Assembly (NCBI GenBank): GCA_027623655.1
Contig: JAQBVG010000006.1
Span: forward strand, 1 to 48,308
Direction: 5' to 3'
Source: Chloroflexota bacterium
Lineage (GTDB): Bacteria; Chloroflexota; Dehalococcoidia; Lucifugimonadales; Lucifugimonadaceae
DNA: 48,308 nucleotides
Every line of letters begins with the position of its first letter. Positions within the stretch are counted from its first letter, which is position 1. Shown piece after piece: positions 19,740 to 27,787 of this stretch. The notes beneath the pieces are model-generated. The model searched no databases, had not been told where the DNA came from, and saw nothing but the letters and a program-made list of their open reading frames with translations. A program made the translations under genes and the position numbers.

Positions 19740-20825
19740 TTGAGTGAATTCCGATTTCCTTCGCGCGTCCAGAAGCTTCGAGAGCGACTGGTCAAAGACG
19801 AGCTCGACGCACTTTTCGTGAGTAATGGCGAGAATCGGCGCTACATTTCCGGCTTCATAAGCAGCGCCGGTTATTTACTGATCACCCAGACTGAAGCAGT
19901 GATCTGCACCGATTTCCGCTATACCGAACAGGCGGCGCAACAGGCTCCAGGGTGGAGGGTCGACAGGATAGGCGGAAAGCCCGAATGGCTGCCGAAGCTG
20001 GTAAAAGAATTCGGTATCAAAACACTCGGTTTCGAGGCCGACGACATGACGGTTGACTCGCTAGAACGCTTCAAAAAGGCGTTCAGCGAAACTGATGTCG
20101 ATCCTGACTTGAAGCCAACAAATGGGATCGGTGTTGATCTTCGCGCCTACAAAGATCCCGAGGAACTGACGCTCCTGCAACGTGCCATCGACATCGGCGA
20201 CCAGGCGTTCGAGGAGACACGACAGCTAATGAAAGTCGGGATGACCGAAAAAGAGGCCGCCTGGATTTTCGAGAAAGCAGTCCGAGAGCGGGGTGCGGAG
20301 TCGATTTCGTTCGACACTATCGTTGCGGTCGGACCGAACGCCGCACGTCCCCACCATTCGACGGGCAATACAAAGCTGGTTGAGGGGCAGACGATTGTTT
20401 TCGATTGCGGCGCACGATACCAGGGGTACTGCTCAGACCTGACACGCACAATTGTTCTCGGAAAGGCCGACGCCGAGATCAAAAGGATCTACGACATCGT
20501 GTTGGCCGCCCAGCTCGCTGCAATCGACATGGCTAGACCCGGAATGACCGGCGAAGAATGTGATGCGATCGCACGCAAGATCATCGAGGAAGCCGGACAC
20601 GAGAACGATTTCGGCCACAGCCTTGGTCATGGGCTCGGCCTCGAGGTCCACGAAAACCCGGGCGTAGGACCGAACGCCAAAGGCAAACTCGAAAACGGCA
20701 TGCCGTTTACGATTGAACCCGGTATTTACATCCCCGGCTGGGGCGGCGTGCGGATTGAAGATGTTGTTGTTCTCGAAGATGGCAGGGCTCGCGTGATGAG
20801 TCATGCCGCTAAAATGGAGTTCTAA
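19740..20825 (+). CDS. pepP: M24-family Xaa-Pro aminopeptidase
   Basis: The 361-residue protein has an N-terminal creatinase-like domain and a pita-bread metallopeptidase domain. All five metal ligands can be seen: Asp in VFDCGARYQGYCSD (two), His in FGHSLGHGLG, Glu in FTIEPGIY and Glu in GVRIEDVVV. The length and layout fit the small Xaa-Pro dipeptidase/aminopeptidase group often found directly before efp, as here (75 bp). The TTG start has CGGAG about 11 bases upstream. Exact specificity (aminopeptidase P or prolidase) is not decidable. Confidence 0.93.
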   Translation: MSEFRFPSRVQKLRERLVKDELDALFVSNGENRRYISGFISSAGYLLITQTEAVICTDFRYTEQAAQQAPGWRVDRIGGKPEWLPKLVKEFGIKTLGFEADDMTVDSLERFKKAFSETDVDPDLKPTNGIGVDLRAYKDPEELTLLQRAIDIGDQAFEETRQLMKVGMTEKEAAWIFEKAVRERGAESISFDTIVAVGPNAARPHHSTGNTKLVEGQTIVFDCGARYQGYCSDLTRTIVLGKADAEIKRIYDIVLAAQLAAIDMARPGMTGEECDAIARKIIEEAGHENDFGHSLGHGLGLEVHENPGVGPNAKGKLENGMPFTIEPGIYIPGWGGVRIEDVVVLEDGRARVMSHAAKMEF

Positions 20826-20900
20826 TTTCTTTGTTTCTGGGTTTACCAGACACAGGCAGCACAAGAAAACAGGCAAAGCTGAAGGGCAATCGACAACGCA

Positions 20901-21464
20901 ATGACTATTTCTTCGGGTGAAATTCGCCGGAACATGACAATCATCTTGGATGACGACGTTTATCAAATCCTCGATTGGCAGCACCGCCAGGCGCCGAAAG
21001 CTCCACCAACTCTAACGTTGAAGGTGAGGCAGGTCAGGACCGGAAACGTCTACGAGCGAAAGCTGCCGGGCAACCAGAAGCTAACCCGTGCCGAAGTCGA
21101 ATCGCCGACCGTGCAGTATCTCTACCCCGATGGCGATATGCATAACTTCATGAACACCGAAACCTTCGAGCAGTTCGCAATAACCGAGGAAATCCTTGGC
21201 TATGCGCTAAAGTATATTTCCGAGGGCGACACCCTCGTCGTGACGATGTTCGAGGGCGTCCCGCTATCAGTCGAAGTCCCGCCATCGGTAGTACTCGAAA
21301 TTGGCGAGACTGAACTGGGCTTACGCGGCGATACTCAAAGCGGCGCGACTAAGCCGGCCACGACCACCACCGGCCTGACGCTACAGGTCCCGCTGTTCAT
21401 TTCGGTGGGTGACCGAGTGGCAATCAACTCGACTACAGGCACATACACCGGGCGCGCGGACTAA
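20901..21464 (+). CDS. efp: Elongation factor P
   Basis: EF-P binds between the P and E sites of the ribosome and relieves stalling at proline runs. The 187 residues show the KOW-like N-domain, the FMNTETFEQF middle block, and the C-terminal OB domain ending in PLFISVGDRVAINSTTG. The tip loop that carries the functional Lys (Lys34 in E. coli) reads QAPKAPPT here: the tip lysine, K33, is kept but the flanking glycines are replaced by Ala and Pro. No gene for a known loop-modifying enzyme (EpmA/EpmB, EarP) is in the window. Confidence 0.96.
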   Translation: MTISSGEIRRNMTIILDDDVYQILDWQHRQAPKAPPTLTLKVRQVRTGNVYERKLPGNQKLTRAEVESPTVQYLYPDGDMHNFMNTETFEQFAITEEILGYALKYISEGDTLVVTMFEGVPLSVEVPPSVVLEIGETELGLRGDTQSGATKPATTTTGLTLQVPLFISVGDRVAINSTTGTYTGRAD

Positions 21465-21525
21465 CGCCGGTTTATTCCGCGAAATCGCATAAGTAGAGAA
21501 CTACCGCCGGGAAGGGTTTGGGCTA

Positions 21526-21542
21526 TCGGAACCAGGTTCCGA
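21526..21542. promoter_or_regulatory. 17-bp palindrome upstream of xseA (possible operator)
   Basis: TCGGAACC-a-GGTTCCGA has 8-bp perfect arms around a single base and lies 44 bp before the xseA start. Its core, GAACCAGGTTC, is reminiscent of Gram-positive-type SOS boxes (GAAC-N4-GTTC), but the spacer is 3 rather than 4. It may equally be an RNA hairpin. No such palindrome was noticed in front of ruvC or dprA. Confidence 0.3.
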
Positions 21543-21586
21543 CGGCCGACCTGGTCGCCTACAGGTAGTTGTGGAAGAATGCATGT

Positions 21587-22822
21587 ATGACGACCGCAGA
21601 TGATCGCGATACTCGAAAGACCGCTTATACCGTAAGTGCGGTTGCCGAGTATCTGAAAGCCAGCCTCGAATCAGATCCCCGCCTCGCTGACCTGACGGTA
21701 ATAGGCGAGGTGTCGGGGTACCGCAAACCATCGTCCGGGCATCATTACTTTGCGCTGCGGGACGAACAGTCGGTGTTGCGTTGCGTGATGTTCCGGTTTG
21801 GCCGTGGCGGAGACTTCCTCTCCGATGGATCGCAGGTGATCTGTCACGGAAACATCTCGATTTACCCGGCCAGGGGTGACCTGCAATTCTACGTCGACCA
21901 GGTCGACCCCGATGGAGTCGGCGCCCTTCAGAAGGCGTTTGAAGAGATGCAGCAGCGCCTCCGGGCCGAAGGTCTTTTCGAGAGCGGACGGAAACGCCAA
22001 CTGCCTGATCTTCCCGCCCGAATCGCAGTCATTACGTCACCCACAGGTGCCGTAATCCAGGACATCCAGAATGTACTCACTCGCCGATATCCGCTGGCAG
22101 AGATCATATTGATCCCCACCTCGGTTCAGGGCGAGCGAGCAGCGCCTGAAATCGTCCAGGCCTTCCGGGCTCTTAACGCGCTGAATTCCGTCGACCCTGT
22201 CGACGTTGCAATCGTAGCGAGAGGCGGCGGTTCGCTCGAGGATCTGTGGTCGTTCAACGAGGAGATCGTAGCGCGGGCGATTTTTACCTGTGCAGTCCCG
22301 GTTATCAGCGCAATCGGCCATGAAACGGATACGACTATCGCTGATCTCGTGGCTGACGTACGGGCGCCGACCCCTTCGGCGGCGGCCGAAATTGTTGCAC
22401 CGGACAGGCGGGACCTTGCAGATGACGTCGCCGGTTACGCCAACCGCATCGACGAGATTATCGGCAGAAGCATGAGAGACCACCGTTCCCGGTTCGAACT
22501 TGCGGTAGATCGGATGAACCAGAAACTGCCCGATACGGCGAGCCCGCGCCAACGTGTCGACGATTTGTTGTTGCGCGCCAGCCTGGCCGGACAACGACTC
22601 GTCGAATCGTCCAAACTGCGGTTGGCTACAGTCGAGGCATCGCTAAGCGCCCTCGGGCCGACGAAAATTCTTGGTCGTGGCTACGCAATCGCCAGGCTGG
22701 CGAACGGGAAGGCGGCGACCAGTGCTTCGCAGTTCGCTGCAGGCGACAAATTGGGAATCACGTTTGGGGACGGACAGGTCAATACGAGAGTTGAGGACGT
22801 TGAACTCAGATCGAACCGCTGA
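21587..22822 (+). CDS. xseA: Exodeoxyribonuclease VII large subunit
   Basis: XseA is the catalytic subunit of the ATP-independent single-strand exonuclease ExoVII. I choose the ATG at 21587, which has GGAAG 9 bases before it; an in-frame TTG at 21569 would add six residues. The N-terminal OB fold (LTVIGEVSGYRKPSSGHHYFAL) is followed by the catalytic region with ARGGGSLEDLWSFNEE and ISAIGHETDTTIADLVAD, then PTPSAAAE and a coiled-coil region, and a short C-terminal beta segment (LGRGYAIARL). The 411 residues are normal. xseB follows 104 bp later. Confidence 0.96.
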   Translation: MTTADDRDTRKTAYTVSAVAEYLKASLESDPRLADLTVIGEVSGYRKPSSGHHYFALRDEQSVLRCVMFRFGRGGDFLSDGSQVICHGNISIYPARGDLQFYVDQVDPDGVGALQKAFEEMQQRLRAEGLFESGRKRQLPDLPARIAVITSPTGAVIQDIQNVLTRRYPLAEIILIPTSVQGERAAPEIVQAFRALNALNSVDPVDVAIVARGGGSLEDLWSFNEEIVARAIFTCAVPVISAIGHETDTTIADLVADVRAPTPSAAAEIVAPDRRDLADDVAGYANRIDEIIGRSMRDHRSRFELAVDRMNQKLPDTASPRQRVDDLLLRASLAGQRLVESSKLRLATVEASLSALGPTKILGRGYAIARLANGKAATSASQFAAGDKLGITFGDGQVNTRVEDVELRSNR

Positions 22823-22926
22823 ACCAATCGTAATTATCTCGCTACAATTAGCAGGCACGCCGTTATTTCATCGAGAATTCTGCCTTCAAATCCTTGCGAA
22901 ATACGACCGTTATACCCGGAACAACA

Positions 22927-23202
22927 ATGGCTGACCCGACCGAACACAAAAACACTAAACCCCCGGCAAAGTCCTTTGAAAGCGCGTTCGCGAGCCTCGA
23001 GGAAATCGTGCGTAAGCTCGAAGTCGGAGGGCTGTCTCTCGACGAAGCGACGCAGCTGTTCGAATCGGGAATGAAACTGGCGACCAGGTGCAATGAGATC
23101 CTGTCGACTGCAGAGCTGAAGATCACACGGCTGCAGGCCAATTTCGCTGAGCAAATGAGCCTTGTTCCCGGAGATGAAGATACGGAAGACGAGGACGCTT
23201 AG
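22927..23202 (+). CDS. xseB: Exodeoxyribonuclease VII small subunit
   Basis: The small helical subunit packs in several copies on XseA. The conserved part is FESAFASLEEIVRKLEVGG, LSLDEATQLFESGMKLA and the second helix CNEILSTAELKI. I start at the ATG at 22927 (91 residues, usual length 70-90); an in-frame TTG at 22894 would add 11 unlike residues. The C-terminus is acidic. It follows xseA, as usual. Confidence 0.93.
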   Translation: MADPTEHKNTKPPAKSFESAFASLEEIVRKLEVGGLSLDEATQLFESGMKLATRCNEILSTAELKITRLQANFAEQMSLVPGDEDTEDEDA

Positions 23203-23262
23203 CACGTGCCAGCTACAGCCAGTGGCGCACGTACCCAGAACGGTTTTGGCGCAGGAAAACCA

Positions 23263-24027
23263 ATGCGGATCGGCTGGTTTTCGACGGGACGAGGTGAAGG
23301 GTCTTACGGTCTTCTTCGATCTGCACTGGACGCGACCGGTTCCGGAGACCTCGCTGCCAGCATTTCGTTTGTTTTCGTTAATCGAAACCACGGTCAAACA
23401 GAGCAGACTGACCGTTTTTTACGACTGGTCGAGTCTCACGACATTCCGCTCGTAACGCTTTCGTCCCGTGATTTCAGGCGTTCCCACGGCAATCGACAAT
23501 GGGCAGAGCTTCGCGAGGATTTTGACAGGGCCGTGATCGACCTGCTGAAGCCGTACAGCACCGATATCGCCGTCCATGCGGGATACATGCTCATCGCTCC
23601 ACTACTCTGCTCTGAGTACCTGACACTAAATCTGCACCCGGCTCTCCCGGGTGGAACTATCGGAATGTGGCAACAGGCAACCTGGGACGTAATCGCCGGG
23701 AACATGATCGAAACCGGGGCGATGATCCACGTATCGACAGAGGATGTCGATGAGGGTCCAGTACTGGCAACAACCCGGTTTTCCGTGCGTGGACCGCGCT
23801 TCGATGCGTTCTGGTCACAGATTGAAGGGGCTGACCTCGAACGGCTAAAGCAGGATCAAGGTGAAGAATTGCCATTATTCTCCGCGATACGCAAAGCCGG
23901 CCTGCTCAGGGAACGACCGCTTCTGATCGAGACACTCAAAGCCGTGGCTTCGGGCCGGATCGATCCTTCAGGTGCCGCTCCAGCGATCGATCTCACCCGG
24001 GAAGTCGAGTTGGCTGTCGCCGGATAA
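23263..24027 (+). CDS. Formyltransferase-fold protein, PurN-like
   Basis: The protein has the folate-dependent formyltransferase fold: the N-terminal strand MRIGWFSTGRGEGS, the catalytic NLHPALPGG (Asn and His of the N-x-HP motif) and the later Asp region IHVSTEDVDEGPVLATT. This pattern fits glycinamide ribonucleotide transformylase (PurN), but the phosphate loop differs from the usual SGxGSN and there is a C-terminal extension of about 50 residues. I start at the ATG at 23263, which has AGGAAA in front; an in-frame GTG at 23206 (with GAGGA) would add 19 residues without similarity. The substrate is therefore uncertain. It is the last gene of the plus-strand block and is followed by a strong terminator. 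Confidence 0.82.
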   Translation: MRIGWFSTGRGEGSYGLLRSALDATGSGDLAASISFVFVNRNHGQTEQTDRFLRLVESHDIPLVTLSSRDFRRSHGNRQWAELREDFDRAVIDLLKPYSTDIAVHAGYMLIAPLLCSEYLTLNLHPALPGGTIGMWQQATWDVIAGNMIETGAMIHVSTEDVDEGPVLATTRFSVRGPRFDAFWSQIEGADLERLKQDQGEELPLFSAIRKAGLLRERPLLIETLKAVASGRIDPSGAAPAIDLTREVELAVAG

Positions 24028-24105
24028 AGGCGATTCGACGTCACAGGTCAGAGCGGACAATCCACCGTCATCAGCGCGGGTCAGGTTCGATTCCGTCAGG
24101 CAATC

Positions 24106-24140
24106 AAAAAGGCCTCAGTTGATCGCTGAGGCCTTTGTTT
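24106..24140. terminator. Two-way terminator between the formyltransferase gene and clpX
   Basis: AAAGGCCTCAG and CTGAGGCCTTT form an 11-bp perfect stem around a short loop, with an A run on one side and TTTGTTTT on the other. It can stop the plus-strand block and the clpX transcript, which ends at 24161. Confidence 0.93.
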
Positions 24141-24160
24141 TCCACCAGTTCGCTCGCTGT

Positions 24161-25483
24161 TTATGCAGCCGCAGAACTCTTTTTGCTGCTCGGCAATTTA
24201 TCGTCGACACGATTGCCAGTCTCATCAAGGAGAATCGGCCATTTGTTGTCGATAACCGTGTCTTCACCGACGATGCACTTCGCGACATTGTCCATCGAAG
24301 GCAATTCATACATAACATCGACCAGCAGTTCTTCCACAATGGCTCTCAGGCCACGGGCACCGGCCTTGCGGTCGCGCGATAGCATGGCCGTTGCATTGAG
24401 CGCCGGCTTGTCGAATTTAAGCTCTATTCCGTCCATTTTGAACAACGCTTCGTACTGGCGAATCAACGCGTTCTTGGGTTCGGTGAGTACCTGGATCAGC
24501 TCCTCGTGGTTCAGGTCCGACAGACCAACTACGAGAGGCACTCGACCAACGAATTCTGGAATAAACCCGAACTTGAGAAGGTCTTGAGACTCAACTGCGG
24601 TGTAGTCCGCCATCTGTTCTTGCTGACTCCGACCGATCGACTTGAAGCCAATATTGGTCGAGTCTTTGGTTTGTCGCGCCTGGATTATCTCTTCCAGACC
24701 GTCAAACGCTCCACCCAGGATGAACAAAATGTTCGATGTGTCGATCTGGATGAATTCCTGGTGCGGATGCTTTCGGCCACCCTGCGGCGGCACGTTTACA
24801 ACGGCACCCTCTAGAATTTTCAGGAGGGCCTGCTGCACGCCTTCGCCAGATACATCCCGGGTGATAGACGGATTTGCGGATTTGCGCGCAATTTTGTCGA
24901 TTTCATCGATATAGATAATGCCCTGCTCGGCTCGTGGGATGTCGAACTGAGCGTCCTGGATAAGGCGAAGAAGAATATTTTCTACGTCCTCACCGACGTA
25001 ACCGGCCTCCGTCAACGAGGTCGCGTCCGTGATGGCGAATGGCACATCCAGGATGCGCGCCAAGGTTTGTGCCAGGTACGTTTTGCCACAACCTGTCGGC
25101 CCCACCAACATGACATTAGTTTTCTGTAGCTCCACATCGGGGTCTTCAGTGCCGAACCAGATTCGCTTGTAGTGGTTGTAGACGCCTACCGAAATGACTC
25201 GCTTGGCTCGTTCCTGTCCAATTACATACTCGTTGAGCAGCTTGAACATTTCGCGCGGCGTAGTCGGCTTCATGTGGGGCTTAACAATCGGTTGATCGTC
25301 CGCAATGATCTGCTGACATCTGCCAACGCACTCGTTGCAGATGAAGATCTTCGAGGGTCCGGCGATTAGCCTGCGAACACTTTCCTGTGGCTTTCCGCAG
25401 AACGAACATGAATATGCGTCACCGGTCGAGTTCCCGCCACCGCCGTTTTTCTTGTCAGTCGTCATTTGTCGCGTGCCTGCCAT
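24161..25483 (-). CDS. clpX: ATP-dependent Clp protease ATP-binding subunit ClpX
   Basis: ClpX unfolds substrates and feeds them to ClpP. The N-terminal zinc-binding domain has the C4 set in SCSFCGK and ICNECVGRC. The AAA+ core shows Walker A GPTGCGKT, Walker [12 protein letters not shown], and the sensor/arginine elements, with [20 protein letters not shown] and [10 protein letters not shown]. At 440 residues it is normal, with a Ser/Lys-rich end. The longest start is used; an ATG seven codons in is equally possible. It lies 38 bp behind clpP and two genes after tig: the tig-clpP-clpX order is a classical conserved one. Confidence 0.97.
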   Translation of the reverse strand: MAGTRQMTTDKKNGGGGNSTGDAYSCSFCGKPQESVRRLIAGPSKIFICNECVGRCQQIIADDQPIVKPHMKPTTPREMFKLLNEYVIGQERAKRVISVGVYNHYKRIWFGTEDPDVELQKTNVMLVGPTGCGKTYLAQTLARILDVPFAITDATSLTEAGYVGEDVENILLRLIQDAQFDIPRAEQGIIYIDEIDKIARKSANPSITRDVSGEGVQQALLKILEGAVVNVPPQGGRKHPHQEFIQIDTSNILFILGGAFDGLEEIIQARQTKDSTNIGFKSIGRSQQEQMADYTAVESQDLLKFGFIPEFVGRVPLVVGLSDLNHEELIQVLTEPKNALIRQYEALFKMDGIELKFDKPALNATAMLSRDRKAGARGLRAIVEELLVDVMYELPSMDNVAKCIVGEDTVIDNKWPILLDETGNRVDDKLPSSKKSSAAA

Positions 25484-25521
25484 GTAACGAGTTTATCGAA
25501 TTTCTATACGCCGAGAAGGCA

Positions 25522-26133
25522 CTATTTGGAAGCTGGTGAATCAGGCGTCAGAACCTCGTCGATGAGTCCGTATTCGGCCGCCTGCTCTGCATTCAACCAG
25601 AAATCACGATCGGAATCACGAGCGATGCGCTCATAAGATTGACCCGTATGGTCAGCGATAATTTGACGCAGCCGATCCTGGATTCGCAGGGTCTCCCTTG
25701 CGTGAATCTCAATATCGGATGCCTGGCCCTGGGTCCCGCTTAGTGGCTGGTGCATGTGAATCGTTGAATTCGGCATCGCGTATCGCTTCCCTGCTGTGCC
25801 TGCAGTTAGAAGCACCGTTCCCATACTTGCACACAGGCCCACCGAGAACGTTGCCACATCGCACGGCACCCACTGCATCGTATCGTAAATGGCCATACCT
25901 GAGTAAACCTCACCGCCGGGCGAGTTGATATACAGGTTAATGTCTTTATCCGAGTCTTCCCGAGCCAGGAAAAGGAGTTGGGCCACAATCAGATTCGCAA
26001 CCTGAGCATTGATCGGTGTGCCAAGGAAAACGATTCGTTCCTTCAGCAACAAGGAGTAGATGTCGTAGGCACGCTCGCCCCGGGCACCGGTCTCAATCAC
26101 CATCGGGACGACGCTTTCGGGAAGATGCAGCAT
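25522..26133 (-). CDS. clpP: ATP-dependent Clp protease proteolytic subunit ClpP
   Basis: ClpP is the serine peptidase of ClpXP. I start at the ATG at 26133, which has AAGGAG 6 bases before it and gives 203 residues, the usual length; a longer frame from 26214 adds 27 unlike residues. The catalytic serine is in GLCASMGT (the usual GQAASMGA motif with Cys and Thr variants), the His is in IHMHQP, and the Asp is in DSDRDFW. The oligomer-contact [15 protein letters not shown] and the [13 protein letters not shown] block are standard. It sits between tig and clpX. Confidence 0.96.
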   Translation of the reverse strand: MLHLPESVVPMVIETGARGERAYDIYSLLLKERIVFLGTPINAQVANLIVAQLLFLAREDSDKDINLYINSPGGEVYSGMAIYDTMQWVPCDVATFSVGLCASMGTVLLTAGTAGKRYAMPNSTIHMHQPLSGTQGQASDIEIHARETLRIQDRLRQIIADHTGQSYERIARDSDRDFWLNAEQAAEYGLIDEVLTPDSPASK

Positions 26134-26233
26134 CGAGTTCTCCTTATTCATTGAGTTTTCAAACATATCGGTGCCAGCTGAGTTCGAGCCGGCTGTTGTG
26201 AATCCAAAGTCCATTACTGATGCCTTTTACGCT

Positions 26234-27637
26234 TTATTTGTCGCTCGTGGTCGCTCTACGCGGGGTCTTGGTTCTTTCTCTGGCGGTCGGTTTTTTCGTG
26301 GCAGTTTCCGGCGTGCTTGCATCCGCACTTGACGCCGTCTTTTTCACCTTCGAATTAGATGTGGACGAACCATTGGCAATTTCGATCACATTGTCTATCG
26401 CAGCGCGGCGTCGAAGAACACGCCGAATAGCATCGCGGGTTTCGTCTTTATCCAGATCTTCGTTCGCATACTGAGGCTGCTCCTTCATGAGCGCGATCTC
26501 CTCAGCAATTTGTTCATCGGTAATCGTTGTATTGTCTGCATCCGCAAGCGTGTCGATCACCAGTGAACGCTTCAAGCGTAACTCAGCGGAATCTTTCGCC
26601 TCAGATACTACTTCCTCGGTTGTCTTACCCATGCCCTGGATGTATTGCCGGAAATCAATGTTGTACCGGGCTAATTGTTGTTGCTGATCTTCGAGGACGT
26701 GTTCCGCCTCGTGGTCGATAATCATCGGTGAGATCTCGAACACCGCACCGTCTACCAGAGCATCGACGATTTTTTGCTCTAGCGATCTTCGCAGATCGTT
26801 TTTTGCCTGCGCTTCGAGGTTTTCACTAATCCGTGTTCGCAATTCCGCAACGGTTTTAAAGTTTTCACCGAGTGACGCCGCCAGTTCGTCGTTCAATTCC
26901 GGCAGGTTCTTTTTCTTCACGGTTATGACATCAACACTGAACGTGGCAGTTTTACCGGCATATTCCTCGTTCGGATAGTCTTCGGGAATCGGGAGATCGA
27001 ATTCCTTCGTGTCACCCTCTTTCAGATCCGTCAGTTGCTCTGCAAACCCCGGAACCGGATTCATGCTGCCAGATGTGACAAGGTAATCGCCGCCATCGAC
27101 GTTTGCGAAATCCTTACCCTCAACCAGGCCTTTCGCGTTGATCGTCAGCAAATCGTCCATTTTGGACGCCCGTGTCACCGGCTCCCATGTGGCTTGCGAC
27201 TCAAGAATCTGAGCGATCTGGTCTTCTATCTTGTCTTCAGTAACCTGTTCGAGCTGCTGGTCAAATTTGAGCTTGGTATAGTCACCAAGTTTGGCAACTG
27301 GAGGTAAGGCCACGGTCGCGTCGATTTTGACAACCGGGTGGCGCTCGACAACGTTCACCCTGGGTGGAGTGTGGGTGCTCTCGATATCCGACTCTTTCAC
27401 TGCCACTCCGACGGCCTCCGGAACAAGCGTTTCCATCGCCTCATCCAGCAGGTATTCCCTGCCGACGAACTGTTCGACGATTCGCCTCGGGGCTTTGCCC
27501 TTTCGAAATCCCGGAATGTTTACTCTTGCGGCAACTTTTTGGTGCGCTCGCTGTAGATGGCGCTCGACACGGTCGTCTTCGACTTCAATGTGGAGGATGG
27601 CCTGCCGATTTTCTGCATCGTCGCGCGTAACTTTCAA
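26234..27637 (-). CDS. tig: Trigger factor
   Basis: Trigger factor is the ribosome-bound chaperone and peptidyl-prolyl isomerase. The ribosome-binding signature GFRKGKAP is in the N-domain, the PPIase FKBP-like domain covers about residues 155-240, and the C-terminal helical chaperone domain follows; the last 50 residues are Lys/Ser/Thr-rich. I prefer a TTG start at 27637 with CGGAG 6 bases upstream, which gives the family-like beginning MKVTRDDAENRQ; the frame also opens at a TTG at 27658. It is followed by clpP, so chaperone and protease are made together. Confidence 0.95.
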   Translation of the reverse strand: MKVTRDDAENRQAILHIEVEDDRVERHLQRAHQKVAARVNIPGFRKGKAPRRIVEQFVGREYLLDEAMETLVPEAVGVAVKESDIESTHTPPRVNVVERHPVVKIDATVALPPVAKLGDYTKLKFDQQLEQVTEDKIEDQIAQILESQATWEPVTRASKMDDLLTINAKGLVEGKDFANVDGGDYLVTSGSMNPVPGFAEQLTDLKEGDTKEFDLPIPEDYPNEEYAGKTATFSVDVITVKKKNLPELNDELAASLGENFKTVAELRTRISENLEAQAKNDLRRSLEQKIVDALVDGAVFEISPMIIDHEAEHVLEDQQQQLARYNIDFRQYIQGMGKTTEEVVSEAKDSAELRLKRSLVIDTLADADNTTITDEQIAEEIALMKEQPQYANEDLDKDETRDAIRRVLRRRAAIDNVIEIANGSSTSNSKVKKTASSADASTPETATKKPTARERTKTPRRATTSDK

Positions 27638-27688
27638 CGTGGACTCCGAAACACTCAACTGGAATACCCGGCACTGCCGTGCAATATA

Positions 27689-27710
27689 AGGAGCGCCACA
27701 GGGCGCTCCT
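27689..27710 (-). terminator. Strong hairpin between aspS and tig
   Basis: AGGAGCGCC and GGCGCTCCT form a 9-bp perfect stem around four bases. In the minus direction it is followed by TTATATT, a weak U tract, so it may terminate aspS incompletely, or protect or attenuate the tig mRNA, whose start codon lies about 50 bases further on. Confidence 0.6.
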
Positions 27711-27787
27711 CAACTACCTTCAATTGTAACTCAGAGTGGCGAATTCGGGCCGTCAGTCTCCAAGAGTAAGTACACGTTTGCGTGAGG

